From Pseudoclavibacter triregionum (GTDB lineage: Bacteria > Actinomycetota > Actinomycetes > Actinomycetales > Microbacteriaceae), in contig OU365335.1 of the NCBI GenBank assembly GCA_910822395.1, positions 1,674,001 through 1,738,000 on the forward strand: DNA of 64,000 nt, read 5' to 3'. Shown here piece by piece: positions 1 through 10,648 of the stretch. The notes under the pieces are model-generated. The model saw only the letters and a program-made list of their open reading frames with translations. It had not been told where the DNA came from and searched no databases. The stretch's first letter is position 1. Every line of letters starts with the position of its first letter. Made by a program: the position numbers and the translations under genes.

Positions 1-1529
1 CCACCCTCGTCGACCGCGTCGCCGCCGGTGCGCCGAGCACCGAGCCCGCGGGCGAGCCGACGGACTCCGCCGAGGCCGAGGCGTCGGCCGCGCTCGCTGG
101 CGAGACCGCGGCGCCCCAGACGTCCGCCCCGCTGTCGCCGTCCGCCGGCTCGACGGCCCTGCCCGCGGCCACCGCGCTCGTCACGACCCCTCCCGCGCCG
201 CCCGCAGCCGCCGCGACCGCACCCGCGGCGCCCGCCGCCGCGCCGATCACCTCGATCTTCCCCGCGACGTCGAAGGCGACCGCCACGCCGACTTCACCCG
301 CCGCCTCCACTGCGCCCGCGCCGCTCCCGGCGCCGCAGCCTCGCGCCGCCTCCGAGCGCCCGGGCGGCTTCGGCCTCGGCGCCGTCATCGCGGCCGCCGC
401 CTGCGCCGGCCTCGTCGGCAGCGTCCTCGGCGGCGTCATCACCGGCAATATCCTCGACCAGAGCCGACCGGCCGCGACCGAGCAGACGACGAACGGCACT
501 GGCCTCGCCGGCTCCGCGACCGAGCTCGACGTCTCCGCCGCCATCGCCGCCGCGAGCCCATCGATCGTCCAGCTCGACGTCGCGACGGCCACCCGCAGCG
601 AGGTGGGCTCGGCGATCGTGCTCTCCGCGGACGGCCTCGTCCTCACGAACGCCCACGTCGTCACCCTCGACGGCACCGTGAACGACGCGATCGTCTCCGG
701 CACGACCTCGGACGGCCGCGTCTTCAGCGCGACGCCCGTCGGCATCGACGCCTACGCGGACCTCGCCGTCCTGCGGCTCGAGGGCGCGAGCGGCCTCGTG
801 CCCGCGACGTTCGCCGACTCGAGCCGCATCGAGGCGGGCCAGCCGGCGGTCGCGCTCGGCTCGCCTCTCGGCCTCCACGGCAGCGCCACGAGCGGCGTCA
901 TCTCGACGACGGCGCGCAGCATCGAGGTGAGCTCCTCGGCCGCGCCGCCGTCGGCGGATCCCGCGAACCCCGCGACCTTCGATATCCCGCAGCCGCGGCC
1001 GGCCGAGCCGAACGTGCACCTCGCGGTCATCCAGACCGACGCGGCGATCAACCCCGGCAACTCCGGCGGCGCGCTCGTGAACGACGCGGGCGAGGTCATC
1101 GGCGTGAACGTCGCGATCGCGACGACGAACTCGAACCGCGAGCGGGGGAGCGACTCCTCGGGCTCGATCGGCCTTGGCTTCGCCATCCCCTCGGATGTCG
1201 CGCGCCGCATCGCCGACGAGTTGATCGCGGGCCAGATGCCGAGTCACGGCGCCATCGGCGCGAGCGTCCGGAGCGCCTCGAAGATCGACGTCGGCGGCCA
1301 GCGGCACGCGGGCGCGTGGATCGAGACCGTCGCGCCGGGCGGCCCGGCGGCCACCGCGGGCCTCGCGCCGGGCGACATCATCACCTCGGTCGCGGGCGTC
1401 CCGGTCTCGAGCTCCTCGGACCTCCTCGCGCAGGTGCGCTCGCACGCCGCGGGGGAGCAGGTGTCGGTGGAGGTCATCCGCGCCGGCGCCCCGCTCACGG
1501 TGCAGCTCACGCTCGACGCGCTCGCCTAG
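1..1529 (+). CDS. HtrA/DegP-like trypsin-type serine protease with PDZ domain (5' truncated)
   Basis: The reading frame is open from base 3, so the N-terminus lies outside the window; 508 residues are visible. Order: about 120 residues of Ala/Pro/Thr-rich, probably cytoplasmic linker; one membrane segment (about residues 121-147, Gly/Ala/Val-rich); a trypsin-like protease domain; a C-terminal PDZ domain containing AGLAPGDIITSVAGV. The catalytic triad is visible as His218 (LTNAHVV), Asp253 (YADLAVLRL) and Ser354 (NPGNSGGAL). This is the classic membrane-anchored HtrA layout, with the protease outside the membrane acting on misfolded envelope proteins. An internal GTG at 603 lies inside the protease domain and is not the real start. 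A strong hairpin follows the stop. Family assignment is secure; the substrate is unknown. Confidence 0.93.
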   Translation, partial: TLVDRVAAGAPSTEPAGEPTDSAEAEASAALAGETAAPQTSAPLSPSAGSTALPAATALVTTPPAPPAAAATAPAAPAAAPITSIFPATSKATATPTSPAASTAPAPLPAPQPRAASERPGGFGLGAVIAAAACAGLVGSVLGGVITGNILDQSRPAATEQTTNGTGLAGSATELDVSAAIAAASPSIVQLDVATATRSEVGSAIVLSADGLVLTNAHVVTLDGTVNDAIVSGTTSDGRVFSATPVGIDAYADLAVLRLEGASGLVPATFADSSRIEAGQPAVALGSPLGLHGSATSGVISTTARSIEVSSSAAPPSADPANPATFDIPQPRPAEPNVHLAVIQTDAAINPGNSGGALVNDAGEVIGVNVAIATTNSNRERGSDSSGSIGLGFAIPSDVARRIADELIAGQMPSHGAIGASVRSASKIDVGGQRHAGAWIETVAPGGPAATAGLAPGDIITSVAGVPVSSSSDLLAQVRSHAAGEQVSVEVIRAGAPLTVQLTLDALA

Positions 1530-1574
1530 CGCGTCCGCGCTCTCCACCCAGCGCACGAGGCTCACGCGAACTGA

Positions 1575-1617
1575 GCGCAAGCTGCTGTTCGGGTCTGCCC
1601 GGAACAGCCGCTTGCGC
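1575..1617. terminator. Bidirectional hairpin terminator
   Basis: The arms GCGCAAGC...GCTTGCGC enclose a second paired stretch (GCTGTTCGGG / CCCGGAACAGC), interrupted by one bulge and one mismatch. It sits between two convergent genes (protease and EcsC-like protein), so it can serve both strands. No long T-tract follows, as is usual in high-GC actinobacteria. Confidence 0.7.
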
Positions 1618-1652
1618 CCAGTCGAGGAGGAGAGGGTCGGTGCGAGTCCGCG

Positions 1653-2558
1653 CTAGCGGTCGCCCTCGCCCGCCTCGAGCTCCTTGTGCTTTCGGCCGAG
1701 GATCGGCGCGAAGAAGAGGAAGCCGCCCTTCTCGTCCTTCGGCTTCGCCGTGAGCTGGAGGTCGACGGGGAAGAGCGCCGGAGCCGGGCCGAAGGCCTCG
1801 TGCGAGGCCTCGATGACCTTGCCGGCGAGGATGCGGTTGCCCGCGCCGCCGATGACCGCGCCGATGCCGAAGGGGATGAGGCGGCCGATGGCGCCGGCGC
1901 CCCGGCGCGGGATGAAGCGCTTCACGAAGGCCTTGCGGATGCGCTCCGAGAGCGGGCCCATCATCGCGGCGGGCATGTTCTTCGTGACGATCTCGCCCCA
2001 GAACGCCTCGCGCTTGCCGCCCTTGCCCGTCACCTGGCCGGTGAACTGGCCGATGAGCTGGCGGCCGGTCTCGCCGAGCATGAGCGACATGACGAGCGTG
2101 CGGGCGCGCATCGGGTCGGTCGTGTGGAGGCCGTGGATCTCGGCGATCGACTGCCCGTAGAGGGCCGTCATCTCGAGGAAGCCGACGGTCTCGACGCCCG
2201 TGAGGCCGATCGAGGCGGCCGTGCCGATGCCGGGGACGACGGCGGCCGCGCCGGCCGCGCCGCCCGTCGCGGTGACGGAGTTGAGGTACTGCTTCTCGAT
2301 GATGCGGGCGAGCTCGGCGGGCGTGGCGTCCGGGTGCTTCGCGCGGAGGCCGCGGATCTGACGGACGACGAGCGGGCGCTGGACGGAGAGCACGCGGTTG
2401 AGGATGCGCTCGATGCCCTTCGGGTCGTGGGTGAGCTGCGCCTCGTCGGCGAAGCGAGGGGGCAGGGGCGCGACGGTCTCGTCGCCGGCGTGCTGCGTCT
2501 CGGCGCCCTGGCGCGCGGCCATCTCGGCGCTGCGGTCGTCGCGGTCGTGGTTGAACAT
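1653..2558 (-). CDS. EcsC-like conserved protein of unknown function
   Basis: 301 residues from the ATG at 2558, which has AGGAG eight bases upstream; the frame is open further upstream but without a comparable ribosome-binding site. The middle holds Gly/Ala-rich helices (AAVVPGIGTAASIGLTG, and IGRLIPFGIGAVIGGAGN) that resemble the hydrophobic hairpins of EcsC-family proteins. The charged N-terminus and the C-terminal basic segment look cytoplasmic. I see no catalytic motif. It is monocistronic and divergent from the ABC transporter. The EcsC assignment is from recollection of the sequence pattern and is moderate. Confidence 0.5.
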   Translation of the reverse strand: MFNHDRDDRSAEMAARQGAETQHAGDETVAPLPPRFADEAQLTHDPKGIERILNRVLSVQRPLVVRQIRGLRAKHPDATPAELARIIEKQYLNSVTATGGAAGAAAVVPGIGTAASIGLTGVETVGFLEMTALYGQSIAEIHGLHTTDPMRARTLVMSLMLGETGRQLIGQFTGQVTGKGGKREAFWGEIVTKNMPAAMMGPLSERIRKAFVKRFIPRRGAGAIGRLIPFGIGAVIGGAGNRILAGKVIEASHEAFGPAPALFPVDLQLTAKPKDEKGGFLFFAPILGRKHKELEAGEGDR

Positions 2559-2919
2559 GCGGGTGCTCCTAGCGTGCTCGGGGTCGAGCGTCGGGAAGGC
2601 CCGGCGGCGGGAGGTTCCGCCGGATGGCGTGCGCGCGCCGAGGGTGCCCGGCGCGCACACGCCGGAGGCGATCGTACGGGCGGGCCGTCCGGGCAGCCTG
2701 ACGGGGGCCTGCGGGCGAACTGGGAGTTGATCGGCCCTTTCGCGGGGGCCGAACGCGTGCGGTCGAAGACGCCTCCGGGCGGGCGCTCGAGAGGGCCGGG
2801 TCGGATGACCAGGCCGAGGCCGCGGCGGGACCGCGCCGACGTCATCCGGGGTCATGAGATCGCGTCATCCCGCGGTCCGGAAGGCCGCTCCGGCGGACGC
2901 GCCGAGTCCATCGACTTGG
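2559..2919. other. Intergenic region between divergent genes
   Basis: About 360 bases between the EcsC-like start and the ABC ATPase promoter. It contains several short GC-rich inverted repeats and two copies of CGTCATCC (near 2840 and 2864). A possible minus-strand -10 hexamer (TACGAT on the reverse strand) lies near 2676. I see no gene or RNA here. Confidence 0.4.
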
Positions 2920-2925
2920 TACGGT
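2920..2925 (+). promoter_or_regulatory. -10 hexamer TACGGT of leaderless ABC ATPase gene
   Basis: TACGGT ends 7 nt before the ATG at 2933; no Shine-Dalgarno sequence is present, so transcription probably starts at the start codon. Confidence 0.6.
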
Positions 2926-2932
2926 GGCCCGG

Positions 2933-3924
<992 letters not shown>

Positions 3925-3949
<25 letters not shown>

Positions 3950-5502
3950 GGCGGGACGCGATGCGCGGCTCGATGGATCGGACGAGCCCGAACCGCCCCC
4001 GCCGCATCCGCCTGCTCCTCGGCTGCCTCGCGCTCCTCGTCGTGTGCGGGCTCCTGCTCGCCGCGGCCGATCGCACGGGCATCCGCCAGCTCGCGCCGCT
4101 CGCCGGCACGATCGCGGGCCTCGCGGCGTTCTTCTTCGGCGTCGTCTTCCACGACCTCGACCCGGTGACCCCGCGGCGCCTCGCGCTCGTCGGCTGGTCG
4201 GGCTCGGAGTCGGCCCGCGGCTCGATGCTGCTCGGCTACGTCGGCCTGCCCTTCGCGATGCTCGCCGTCGGCGCGCTCGCGCACGTCGTGCTCGCGGCGC
4301 TCGGCTCGGCCGACCTCCTCGCCGTCGACTGGATCATGGCCCTGGCCGCGTTCCTCGGCGCCATCGTCGGCGTCGACCTCGTCGTCGGGCTCGCGAAGCT
4401 CGGCGGCCTCCTCGGCGCCTCGCTCGACCGCCGGCGCGCCGGCGGCGACTGGAAGAGCGCGGCCGCCCTCGGCGCGGCCCTCGCGCTCTCGCCGGCCCTC
4501 TTCCTCCTCATCGCCCTCCCGCAGGACCACGAGGGCGCGCTGAGCCGCGTGCTCGGGCTCGCCGCCGAGTGGAACCCGCTCGGGGCGCCGTGGGCGGCCG
4601 GCTTCGCGGCGGACCGCCTCACGGCGGGCGTCCTCATCCTCATCGGCGCGCTCACGGCGCGGCTGGTCTGGTTCCTCGCCTTCCGCTCGGCCCGCGGCCA
4701 GCACGCGCGCGCCCTCTACTCCGGCGGCGCGTCCGGCCCGATCCGCCTCGGCGTCTTCGAGCGCTTCGCGGGCACCCCGGCGGGCGCGATCGCCGCGCGC
4801 TCCTGCGCCTACTGGCTCCGCGACCCGCGCTACCGGCTCCTCGCCGCGACGGCCATCGCGGTGCCGGTGCTCGTGCTCGTGCCCCTGTGGATGGTCGGCG
4901 TCCCCGCGACCGTGCTGGCGATGATCCCGGTGCCCGTGCTCGGCTTCCTCCTCGGCTGGATGCTCCACAATGACCTCGCCTACGACGGCTCGGCCGTGTG
5001 GATGCACGTCACCTCGGGCATGTCGGGCGCGAGCGACCGCCTCGGCCGCGCCGCCCCGACGCTCGTCGTGGGCGGGATCGCCGTCGTCCTCGGCTCGCTC
5101 GTGACCGGCCTGTTCACGCTCGACTGGGCCGCGGCCGCCTCGAACCTCGGCATCGCCGCGTGCCTGCTCATGGCCGCGACCGGCTTCTCGAGCATCGTGA
5201 GCGCGATCTCGCCGTATCCGGTCGCGCGCCCGGGCGACTCGCCCTTCTCGCAGCCCGTGCGCTCGTGGGGCTCGGCGGCCGTGCTCATCCCGTTCGCGGG
5301 CCTCGCGGCCGTGCTCTGCGCCGCGCCCGCGATCTCCTGCGCGCTCATCGCCTTCCTCGGCGGCATCTGGTGGTGGCACCTCGTGGCGCTCGGGCTCGGG
5401 CTCCTCATCGGGGCGATCGCGCTCGTCGTCGGCATCCGGCAGGGCGGCCGCGCCTTCGAGCGCCGGACATCCGAGATCATGCAGTTCGCCTCGGCGGCCT
5501 AG
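3925..5502 (+). CDS. ABC-2-type exporter membrane protein
   Basis: 525 residues from a TTG start at 3925, which lies inside the end of the ATPase gene. I chose it because GGAGG sits about nine bases upstream and because the N-terminus then reads (M)AGSLLQLRRDAMRGS, the usual opening of this actinobacterial permease family. At least ten hydrophobic helices are spread along the protein (for example GCLALLVVCGLLLAA near residue 35). The 25-base overlap implies translational coupling to the ATPase. It likely forms the transmembrane half of the exporter; the cargo is unknown. Confidence 0.8.
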
Positions 5503-5527
5503 CGCCGGGGACCCCGCGGCCCCGACG

Positions 5528-5533
5528 TACACT
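5528..5533 (+). promoter_or_regulatory. -10 hexamer TACACT of leaderless DUF3039 gene
   Basis: TACACT is followed by 7 nt and the ATG at 5541, with no ribosome-binding site. Confidence 0.65.
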
Positions 5534-5540
5534 GTCGGCC

Positions 5541-5840
5541 ATGAACGACGCGAGCTCGACCGACCTCCCCGGCGGCGCCCCCGGCCTCGACGAGCCCGGC
5601 GGCGGCACGGCCCTCCTCGACCGCGAGCTCGAGCAGCTCCTCGAGGAGGAGCAGCTCGACGAGGGCGACCACGACAAGTTCTCGCACTACGTGCGCAAGG
5701 AGAAGATCCTCGAGTCGGCCGTGACCGGCAAGCCCGTCCGCGCGCTCTGCGGCAAGAAGTGGCTGCCGAACTCGAACCCGGACCGCTTCCCGGTGTGCCC
5801 GACCTGCAAGGACATCTACGAGAACCTCCTCCGCGACTAG
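5541..5840 (+). CDS. DUF3039 family small protein
   Basis: 99 residues. The N-terminal half is acidic and low complexity. The conserved half runs from KFSHYVRKEKILESAVTGKPVRALCGKKW to PVCPTCKDIYENL, which is the DUF3039 pattern. A single Cys (CGKKW) and a later CPTC pair suggest a small metal- or RNA-binding element. This is an actinobacterial family of unknown function. The next gene starts three bases after its stop, so the two are probably co-transcribed. Confidence 0.85.
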   Translation: MNDASSTDLPGGAPGLDEPGGGTALLDRELEQLLEEEQLDEGDHDKFSHYVRKEKILESAVTGKPVRALCGKKWLPNSNPDRFPVCPTCKDIYENLLRD

Positions 5841-5843
5841 GGG

Positions 5844-6827
5844 ATGAGCGTGCCTCCGCGGCCCGTCCTCGAGGCGCACCTGCCGCTCCCGCGGCCCTAT
5901 GACGCGGACGGGGTCTTCGCATGGCTCGCCGGCCGCGCCGTGCCCGGATGCGAGCTCGCCGAGCTCGAGGGCGGCGAGGGCCTCCGCTACGCCCGCTCGC
6001 TGCGGACGCCCGAGGGGATCGCCTTCCTCGACGTGCGGGCGGCCGGCGGTCACGAGGGAGGGGCCGAGGCGCTCGAGGTGGCCGTCTACGGCGCCAGCGA
6101 GTCGGCGGCGGCGGCGGGGATCGTCGAGACCGTCGCGCGCGTCTTCGACCTCGAGCGCGACCCGGCCGAGGTCGACGCCGCGCTCGCCCGCGACGCGCGG
6201 CTGGCGCCCCGCATCGCGGCCGTGCCCGGGATGCGGCTGCCCGGCTCCTTCGACCCGGCGGAGCTCCTCGTGCAGGTCCTCGTGGGCCAGCAGATCTCGG
6301 TCATCGCGGCGCGCGGGCATGTGGCGCGGATGGCGTCCCTCCTCGGCGAGCTGGTCTCCTCGCCGATCGCGGGCCTCGAGCGCGTCTTCCCGTCGCCGCG
6401 GGCGATCGCGGAGGCGATCGGCGAGCCGGGCGACCCGGCGGATCCCGTGGACCCGGAGCGCATCCTGCGGCTGCCGCGGCGCACGACCGAGGCGATCCGG
6501 CAGGCCATGCTCGACCTCGACGCCGGGACGCTCACGATCGGGAGCGACGCGGCCGCACTCCGCGACACGCTCGTGGCGCGGCCCGGCATCGGGCCGTGGA
6601 CGGCCGGCTACGCCTCGCTCCGGCTCGTCGGCGACCCGGACGCCTGGCCCTCCGGCGACGTCGCCCTGCTCGAGGGCGCGCGGCGGCTCGGCATCGTCGA
6701 CCGCGAGACGCCGAAGGCGCGGGCGCTGCGGGATCTCGACGCGGCGGCCGATGCCTGGCGGCCCTGGCGTGCCTACGCGGCGCTCCACCTCTGGCGCGTC
6801 GCCTCCGGCTCCGCCGGCGCGCCGTAG
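5844..6827 (+). CDS. DNA-3-methyladenine glycosylase (AlkA-like, HhH-GPD fold)
   Basis: 327 residues. The C-terminal part shows the helix-hairpin-helix region LVARPGIGPWTAGYASLRL followed by the GD-containing loop SGDVALLEGARRLG, where the Asp is the catalytic residue position of the HhH-GPD superfamily. ELLVQVLVGQQISVIAARGH is the first conserved block of AlkA relatives. The N-terminal 110 residues match the AlkA N-terminal domain in position and size. It would excise alkylated purines, leaving abasic sites. No Ada domain is fused. It follows the DUF3039 gene by three bases and ends facing pncB. Confidence 0.87.
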   Translation: MSVPPRPVLEAHLPLPRPYDADGVFAWLAGRAVPGCELAELEGGEGLRYARSLRTPEGIAFLDVRAAGGHEGGAEALEVAVYGASESAAAAGIVETVARVFDLERDPAEVDAALARDARLAPRIAAVPGMRLPGSFDPAELLVQVLVGQQISVIAARGHVARMASLLGELVSSPIAGLERVFPSPRAIAEAIGEPGDPADPVDPERILRLPRRTTEAIRQAMLDLDAGTLTIGSDAAALRDTLVARPGIGPWTAGYASLRLVGDPDAWPSGDVALLEGARRLGIVDRETPKARALRDLDAAADAWRPWRAYAALHLWRVASGSAGAP

Positions 6828-6840
6828 GCGCCTGTCCGCC

Positions 6841-6877
6841 GGTGGTTTCCGCGAGCTGCGCTCGCTCCTCAACCACC
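6841..6877. repeat. REP-like palindrome, single unit (copy 1 of 6 loci)
   Basis: Reads GGTGGTTTCC, then GCGAGC/GCTCGC inner arms, then CTCCTCAACCACC: an imperfect hairpin of about 37 bases between convergent genes. The same ends recur at 13072, 26172, 34621, 56442 and 59096. It may also work as a terminator. Confidence 0.8.
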
Positions 6878-6889
6878 TGCAGTCGCGGC

Positions 6890-8248
6890 CTACGCCGTGA
6901 GCTCGATGGGGCGGCCCTCCGCGTCGACGAAGACCGTCTCGAGCGCCGGCTCGCCCTCGCGGAGGCGCATCGCGGTGCGGGGGAGCTCCTTCACCGCCAT
7001 TGCGCAGTGCTCGCGCGCGGCCTTCACGCCCTCCGCGCCCGTCCAGCGCGGGTCGATCTCGCCGTCGACGACGTAGTCGACCCACAGCGGACGGTCGTCC
7101 GCGTCGCCGACCGGGTGCTCGCCGATGCCGACGAGCTCGGCCGTCGCGACGCCCCGCTCCGAGCGGCGGCGCACCGGCACCTTGAGGCCGCCGACGGACG
7201 CCTTGCCCGGCGCCTTCTTCGCCACCGCGACCCACTCGCCCTGCTCGTCCTTGCGCGCGACGAGCTTGTAGACGAGCCCGACCGCGACCGCGCCGGAGCC
7301 GGTCACGACGCTCGTGCCGACGCCGTAGGCATCAACCGGCACGGCCTGCAGGCCCGCGATCGCGTACTCGTCGAGGTCGTTCGTGACCGTGATGCGCGTC
7401 GTCGTCGCGCCGAGCGCGTCGAGCTGCTCGCGCACCTCCTTCACGAGCACCGGCAGGTCGCCAGAGTCGAGGCGGACGCCGCCGAGCTCGGGACCCGCGA
7501 CCTTCACGGCCGTCTCGATCGCCGTGCGCACGTCGTAGGTGTCGACGAGGAGCGTCGTGCCGACGCCCTGCGCCTGGATCTGCGCGCGGAACGCGTCCTC
7601 CTCGGTCTCGTGGAGGAGCGTCCACGAGTGGGCGGCGGTGCCCATCGTCGGCACGCCCCAGGTGCGGCCCGCCTCGAGGTTGCTCGTGGCGCCGAAGCCC
7701 GCGATGTACGCGGCGCGCGCGGCGGCGACGGCCGAGCGCTCGCCCGTGCGGCGCGAGCCCATCTCGGCGAGCGGGCGACCGTCGGCGGCCGAGACCATGC
7801 GCGCCGCCGCCGAGGCGACCGCGCAGTCGTAGTTGAGCACCGAGAGCAGGAGCGTCTCGAGGATGACGCCCTCCGCGAAGCCCGAGCGCACCTCGAGCAG
7901 CGGCGAGTTCGGGAAGTAGAGCTCGCCCTCGCGGTAGCCGCGGATCGAGCCCGAGAAGCGGTAGTCGGCGAGCCAGTCGAGCGCCTTCTGCGAGACGATC
8001 TCGTGCTGCCGGAGGTGCTCGAGCTCCGCGTCGTCGAAGCGGAAGCGGGTGAGGAGCTCCATCGCGCGGCCCGTGCCGGCGACGATGCCGTAGCGGCGGC
8101 CGTTCGGGAGGCGGCGGCCGAAGAGCTCGAAGACGCACTCGCGGTCGGCCGTCCCGTCGTGGAGGGAGGCGTCGAGCATCGTGAGCTCGTACTGATCCGT
8201 GAGGAAGGCGGTCGAACGGGTGTCGATGGAGGCGGTCTGCTCGGTCAC
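6890..8248 (-). CDS. pncB: Nicotinate phosphoribosyltransferase
   Basis: 452 residues from a GTG at 8248. The opening TAFLTDQYELTMLDASL and the block RLPNGRRYGIVAGTGR are typical of PncB, as are RTWGVPTMGTAAHSW (around the reactive His) and GGVRLDSGDL. It makes nicotinate mononucleotide from nicotinate and PRPP with ATP in the Preiss-Handler NAD salvage route. A TAGGCT hexamer 6 nt before the GTG implies a leaderless message. It is divergent from murI. Confidence 0.95.
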   Translation of the reverse strand: MTEQTASIDTRSTAFLTDQYELTMLDASLHDGTADRECVFELFGRRLPNGRRYGIVAGTGRAMELLTRFRFDDAELEHLRQHEIVSQKALDWLADYRFSGSIRGYREGELYFPNSPLLEVRSGFAEGVILETLLLSVLNYDCAVASAAARMVSAADGRPLAEMGSRRTGERSAVAAARAAYIAGFGATSNLEAGRTWGVPTMGTAAHSWTLLHETEEDAFRAQIQAQGVGTTLLVDTYDVRTAIETAVKVAGPELGGVRLDSGDLPVLVKEVREQLDALGATTTRITVTNDLDEYAIAGLQAVPVDAYGVGTSVVTGSGAVAVGLVYKLVARKDEQGEWVAVAKKAPGKASVGGLKVPVRRRSERGVATAELVGIGEHPVGDADDRPLWVDYVVDGEIDPRWTGAEGVKAAREHCAMAVKELPRTAMRLREGEPALETVFVDAEGRPIELTA

Positions 8249-8254
8249 GGCGCC

Positions 8255-8260
8255 AGCCTA
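8255..8260 (-). promoter_or_regulatory. -10 hexamer TAGGCT of leaderless pncB
   Basis: On the reverse strand TAGGCT is followed by GGCGCC and the GTG start of pncB (6-nt spacer). Confidence 0.65.
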
Positions 8261-8341
8261 GGGCGGGCGGCGGGATGGCCGCCTGAACGCCCCGCCGAGC
8301 ACCGCGCCGCCGGGTGCCGGGGCCTCCCGGGCCCGGCCGAG

Positions 8342-8347
8342 TAGGAT
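8342..8347 (+). promoter_or_regulatory. -10 hexamer TAGGAT of murI
   Basis: TAGGAT lies 8 nt before the ATG at 8356 with no ribosome-binding site, giving a leaderless or nearly leaderless message. Confidence 0.6.
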
Positions 8348-8355
8348 CGCCCGCG

Positions 8356-9201
8356 ATGAGCACAGCACCGATCGGCATCTTCGACTCCGGCGTCGGAGGG
8401 CTCACGGTGGCGCGGGAGATCCGCGCGCAGCTGCCCGCCGAGTCGATCACCTACGTCGCCGACACGGCCCACCAGCCCTACGGCCCGAAGCCCATCGCGG
8501 ATGTGCGCCGCTACTCGCTCGAGATCCTCGACGAGCTCGTCGCCGAGGGCGTGAAGCTCCTCGTCATCGCCTGCAACACGGCCTCCGCCTCGGTGCTGCG
8601 CGACGCGCGCGAGCGCTACGAGGTGCCGGTCGTCGAGGTCATCCACCCCGCCGTGCGGGCCGCCGTGAACGCGACCCGCTCGGGCCGGATCGGCGTGCTC
8701 GGCACGCAGACGACGATCGACTCGCGCGCCTACCAGGACGCCTTCATCGCGAATCCGCGCCTCGAGGTGACGGCGAGCGCCTGCCCGCGCTTCGTCGAGT
8801 TCGTCGAGCGCGGCGACACGACGAGCCCCGAGCTCATCCGGGTCGCCGAGGAGTACCTCGCCCCGCTCAAGGAGGCGGACGTCGACACCGTCGTGCTCGG
8901 CTGCACGCACTACCCCTTCCTCAAGGGCGTCATCGGCTACGTCGGCGGCCCTGACGTCACGCTCGTCTCGAGCGACGTCGAGACCGCGCAGGACGTGTAC
9001 CGCACGCTCGCGAGCCGGGGCCTGCTCGCGCCGTCCGGCAGCGTGCCGACCTACACGTACCGCGCGACCGGTGCCGACACCGACGAGTTCCGCCGACTCG
9101 CGAACCGCTTCCTCGGGCCGGACGTCGACCGCGTCGGCCGGCTCATGACCGGGGTCATCGACCTCTCGGGCCTGGCAGACGCCGGGACCCGGGTCTCCTG
9201 A
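8356..9201 (+). CDS. murI: Glutamate racemase
   Basis: 281 residues. The family hallmarks are all present: [13 protein letters not shown] at the N-terminus, the first catalytic Cys in VIACNTASA and the second in LGCTHYPFL. It supplies D-glutamate for peptidoglycan. ATG 8356 is chosen over the upstream in-frame GTG (8314) because the family motif starts six residues in and the promoter hexamer sits just upstream. It is followed by rph, as in many actinobacteria. Confidence 0.96.
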   Translation: MSTAPIGIFDSGVGGLTVAREIRAQLPAESITYVADTAHQPYGPKPIADVRRYSLEILDELVAEGVKLLVIACNTASASVLRDARERYEVPVVEVIHPAVRAAVNATRSGRIGVLGTQTTIDSRAYQDAFIANPRLEVTASACPRFVEFVERGDTTSPELIRVAEEYLAPLKEADVDTVVLGCTHYPFLKGVIGYVGGPDVTLVSSDVETAQDVYRTLASRGLLAPSGSVPTYTYRATGADTDEFRRLANRFLGPDVDRVGRLMTGVIDLSGLADAGTRVS

Positions 9202-9257
9202 TCGCCGCGACGCCTGCCATCCACTCCATCCGCCACACCGCCTCGCAAGGAGCCGAC

Positions 9258-10004
9258 ATGACCGACATCGCCCGCGCCGACGGACGCGCCCTCGACGAGC
9301 TGCGCCCCGTGACCTTCGAGCGAGGCTGGAGCGAGCAGGCCGAGGGCTCGTGCCTGGTCTCCTTCGGCCGCACGCGCGTGCTCTGCACGGCGTCCTTCAC
9401 TCCGGGCGTGCCGCGCTGGCTGACCGGCCAGGGCAAGGGCTGGGTCACGGCCGAGTACGCGATGCTCCCGCGCGCGACGAACGAGCGCTCCTCGCGCGAG
9501 TCGGTGAAGGGCAGGATCGGCGGCCGCACGCACGAGATCTCGCGCCTCATCGGCCGGTCGCTGCGCGCCGTCGTCGACATGTCGGCGCTCGGCGAGAACA
9601 CGATCCAGCTCGACTGCGACGTGCTCCAGGCCGACGGCGGCACCCGCACGGCGTCCATCACCGGCGCCTACCTCGCGCTCGCCGACTCGATCGAGTGGGC
9701 GCGCACGCAGGGCCACGTGAAGCCGAAGGCGAAGGTGCTCGCCGACTCGGTCGCCGCGATCTCGGTCGGCATCATCGACGGGACGCCCATGCTCGACCTC
9801 CCGTACGAGGAGGACTCGCGCGCAGAGACCGACATGAACGTCGTCGCGACCGGCTCCGGCCGCTTCATCGAGGTGCAGGGCACCGCCGAGGGCGCGCCCT
9901 TCGACCGCGCCGAGCTCGACCGCCTCCTCGACCTCGCGCTCGTCGGCACGACCGAGCTCACGCGCCTCCAGCAGGAGGCCCTCGCCGCGGAGCTCGCGCG
10001 ATGA
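9258..10004 (+). CDS. rph: Ribonuclease PH
   Basis: 248 residues with an AAGGAG site eight bases before ATG 9258. [31 protein letters not shown], and the phosphate-binding region [23 protein letters not shown] are characteristic. The enzyme trims tRNA 3' ends phosphorolytically. Its TGA overlaps the ATG of rdgB (ATGA), so the two are translationally coupled. Confidence 0.96.
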   Translation: MTDIARADGRALDELRPVTFERGWSEQAEGSCLVSFGRTRVLCTASFTPGVPRWLTGQGKGWVTAEYAMLPRATNERSSRESVKGRIGGRTHEISRLIGRSLRAVVDMSALGENTIQLDCDVLQADGGTRTASITGAYLALADSIEWARTQGHVKPKAKVLADSVAAISVGIIDGTPMLDLPYEEDSRAETDMNVVATGSGRFIEVQGTAEGAPFDRAELDRLLDLALVGTTELTRLQQEALAAELAR

Positions 10005-10618
10005 CCGCCCCGCTGCCGGCCGAACCCGTGCGCGTCGTCCTCGCCTCGCACAACCCGCACAAGCTCGTCGAGCTGCGCCGCGTGCTCGGCGGCGCCCTCG
10101 ACGGCATCGAGCTCGTCTCCTACGACGGTCCCGAGCCCGCCGAGACCGGCACGAGCTTCGAGGAGAACGCCCTCATCAAGGCGCGCGCCGCCGCGGCCCA
10201 CACGGGCCTGCCTGCGATCGCCGACGACTCCGGCATCTGCGTCGACGTCATGGGCGGCGCGCCCGGCATCTTCTCGGCGCGCTGGTCGGGGCCCGCGAAG
10301 GACGCGCGCGAGAACCTCGAGCTCCTCCTCTGGCAGCTCTCGGACGTCGCGCCGGAGCACCGCGGGGCGCACTTCACGGCGTCCGCCGCCTACGCGATGC
10401 CGGATGGCCGCGAGCTCGCGGTGCTCGGCGAGTGGCCGGGCAGCATCCTCGAGGAGCGCCGCGGCGAGCACGGCTTCGGCTACGACCCGATCTTCCGGCC
10501 CGAGGGGGAGGAGCGCTCGGCCGCCGAGCTCTCCGACGCCGAGAAGGACGCCTCGAGCCACCGCCGCCGCGCCTTCGACGCGCTCATGCCGAAGCTCCGC
10601 GAGGCGCTGGGGCTGTAG
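10001..10618 (+). CDS. rdgB: Non-canonical purine NTP pyrophosphatase (RdgB/HAM1 family)
   Basis: 205 residues. [53 protein letters not shown] and GFGYDPIF are the conserved blocks of the HAM1 family. It hydrolyses dITP/XTP to monophosphates and keeps deaminated purines out of nucleic acids. The start codon overlaps the rph stop by ATGA. Confidence 0.95.
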   Translation: MTAPLPAEPVRVVLASHNPHKLVELRRVLGGALDGIELVSYDGPEPAETGTSFEENALIKARAAAAHTGLPAIADDSGICVDVMGGAPGIFSARWSGPAKDARENLELLLWQLSDVAPEHRGAHFTASAAYAMPDGRELAVLGEWPGSILEERRGEHGFGYDPIFRPEGEERSAAELSDAEKDASSHRRRAFDALMPKLREALGL

Positions 10619-10648
10619 CTCCGCCACGCGCTTCGAGCGCACGCCGGC

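Noticed and set aside
28-681. Arg/Pro-rich 217-codon frame at the window start
   Set aside because: It is out of frame with the protease gene, whose own frame is open over the same bases and contains a membrane helix and the catalytic domain.
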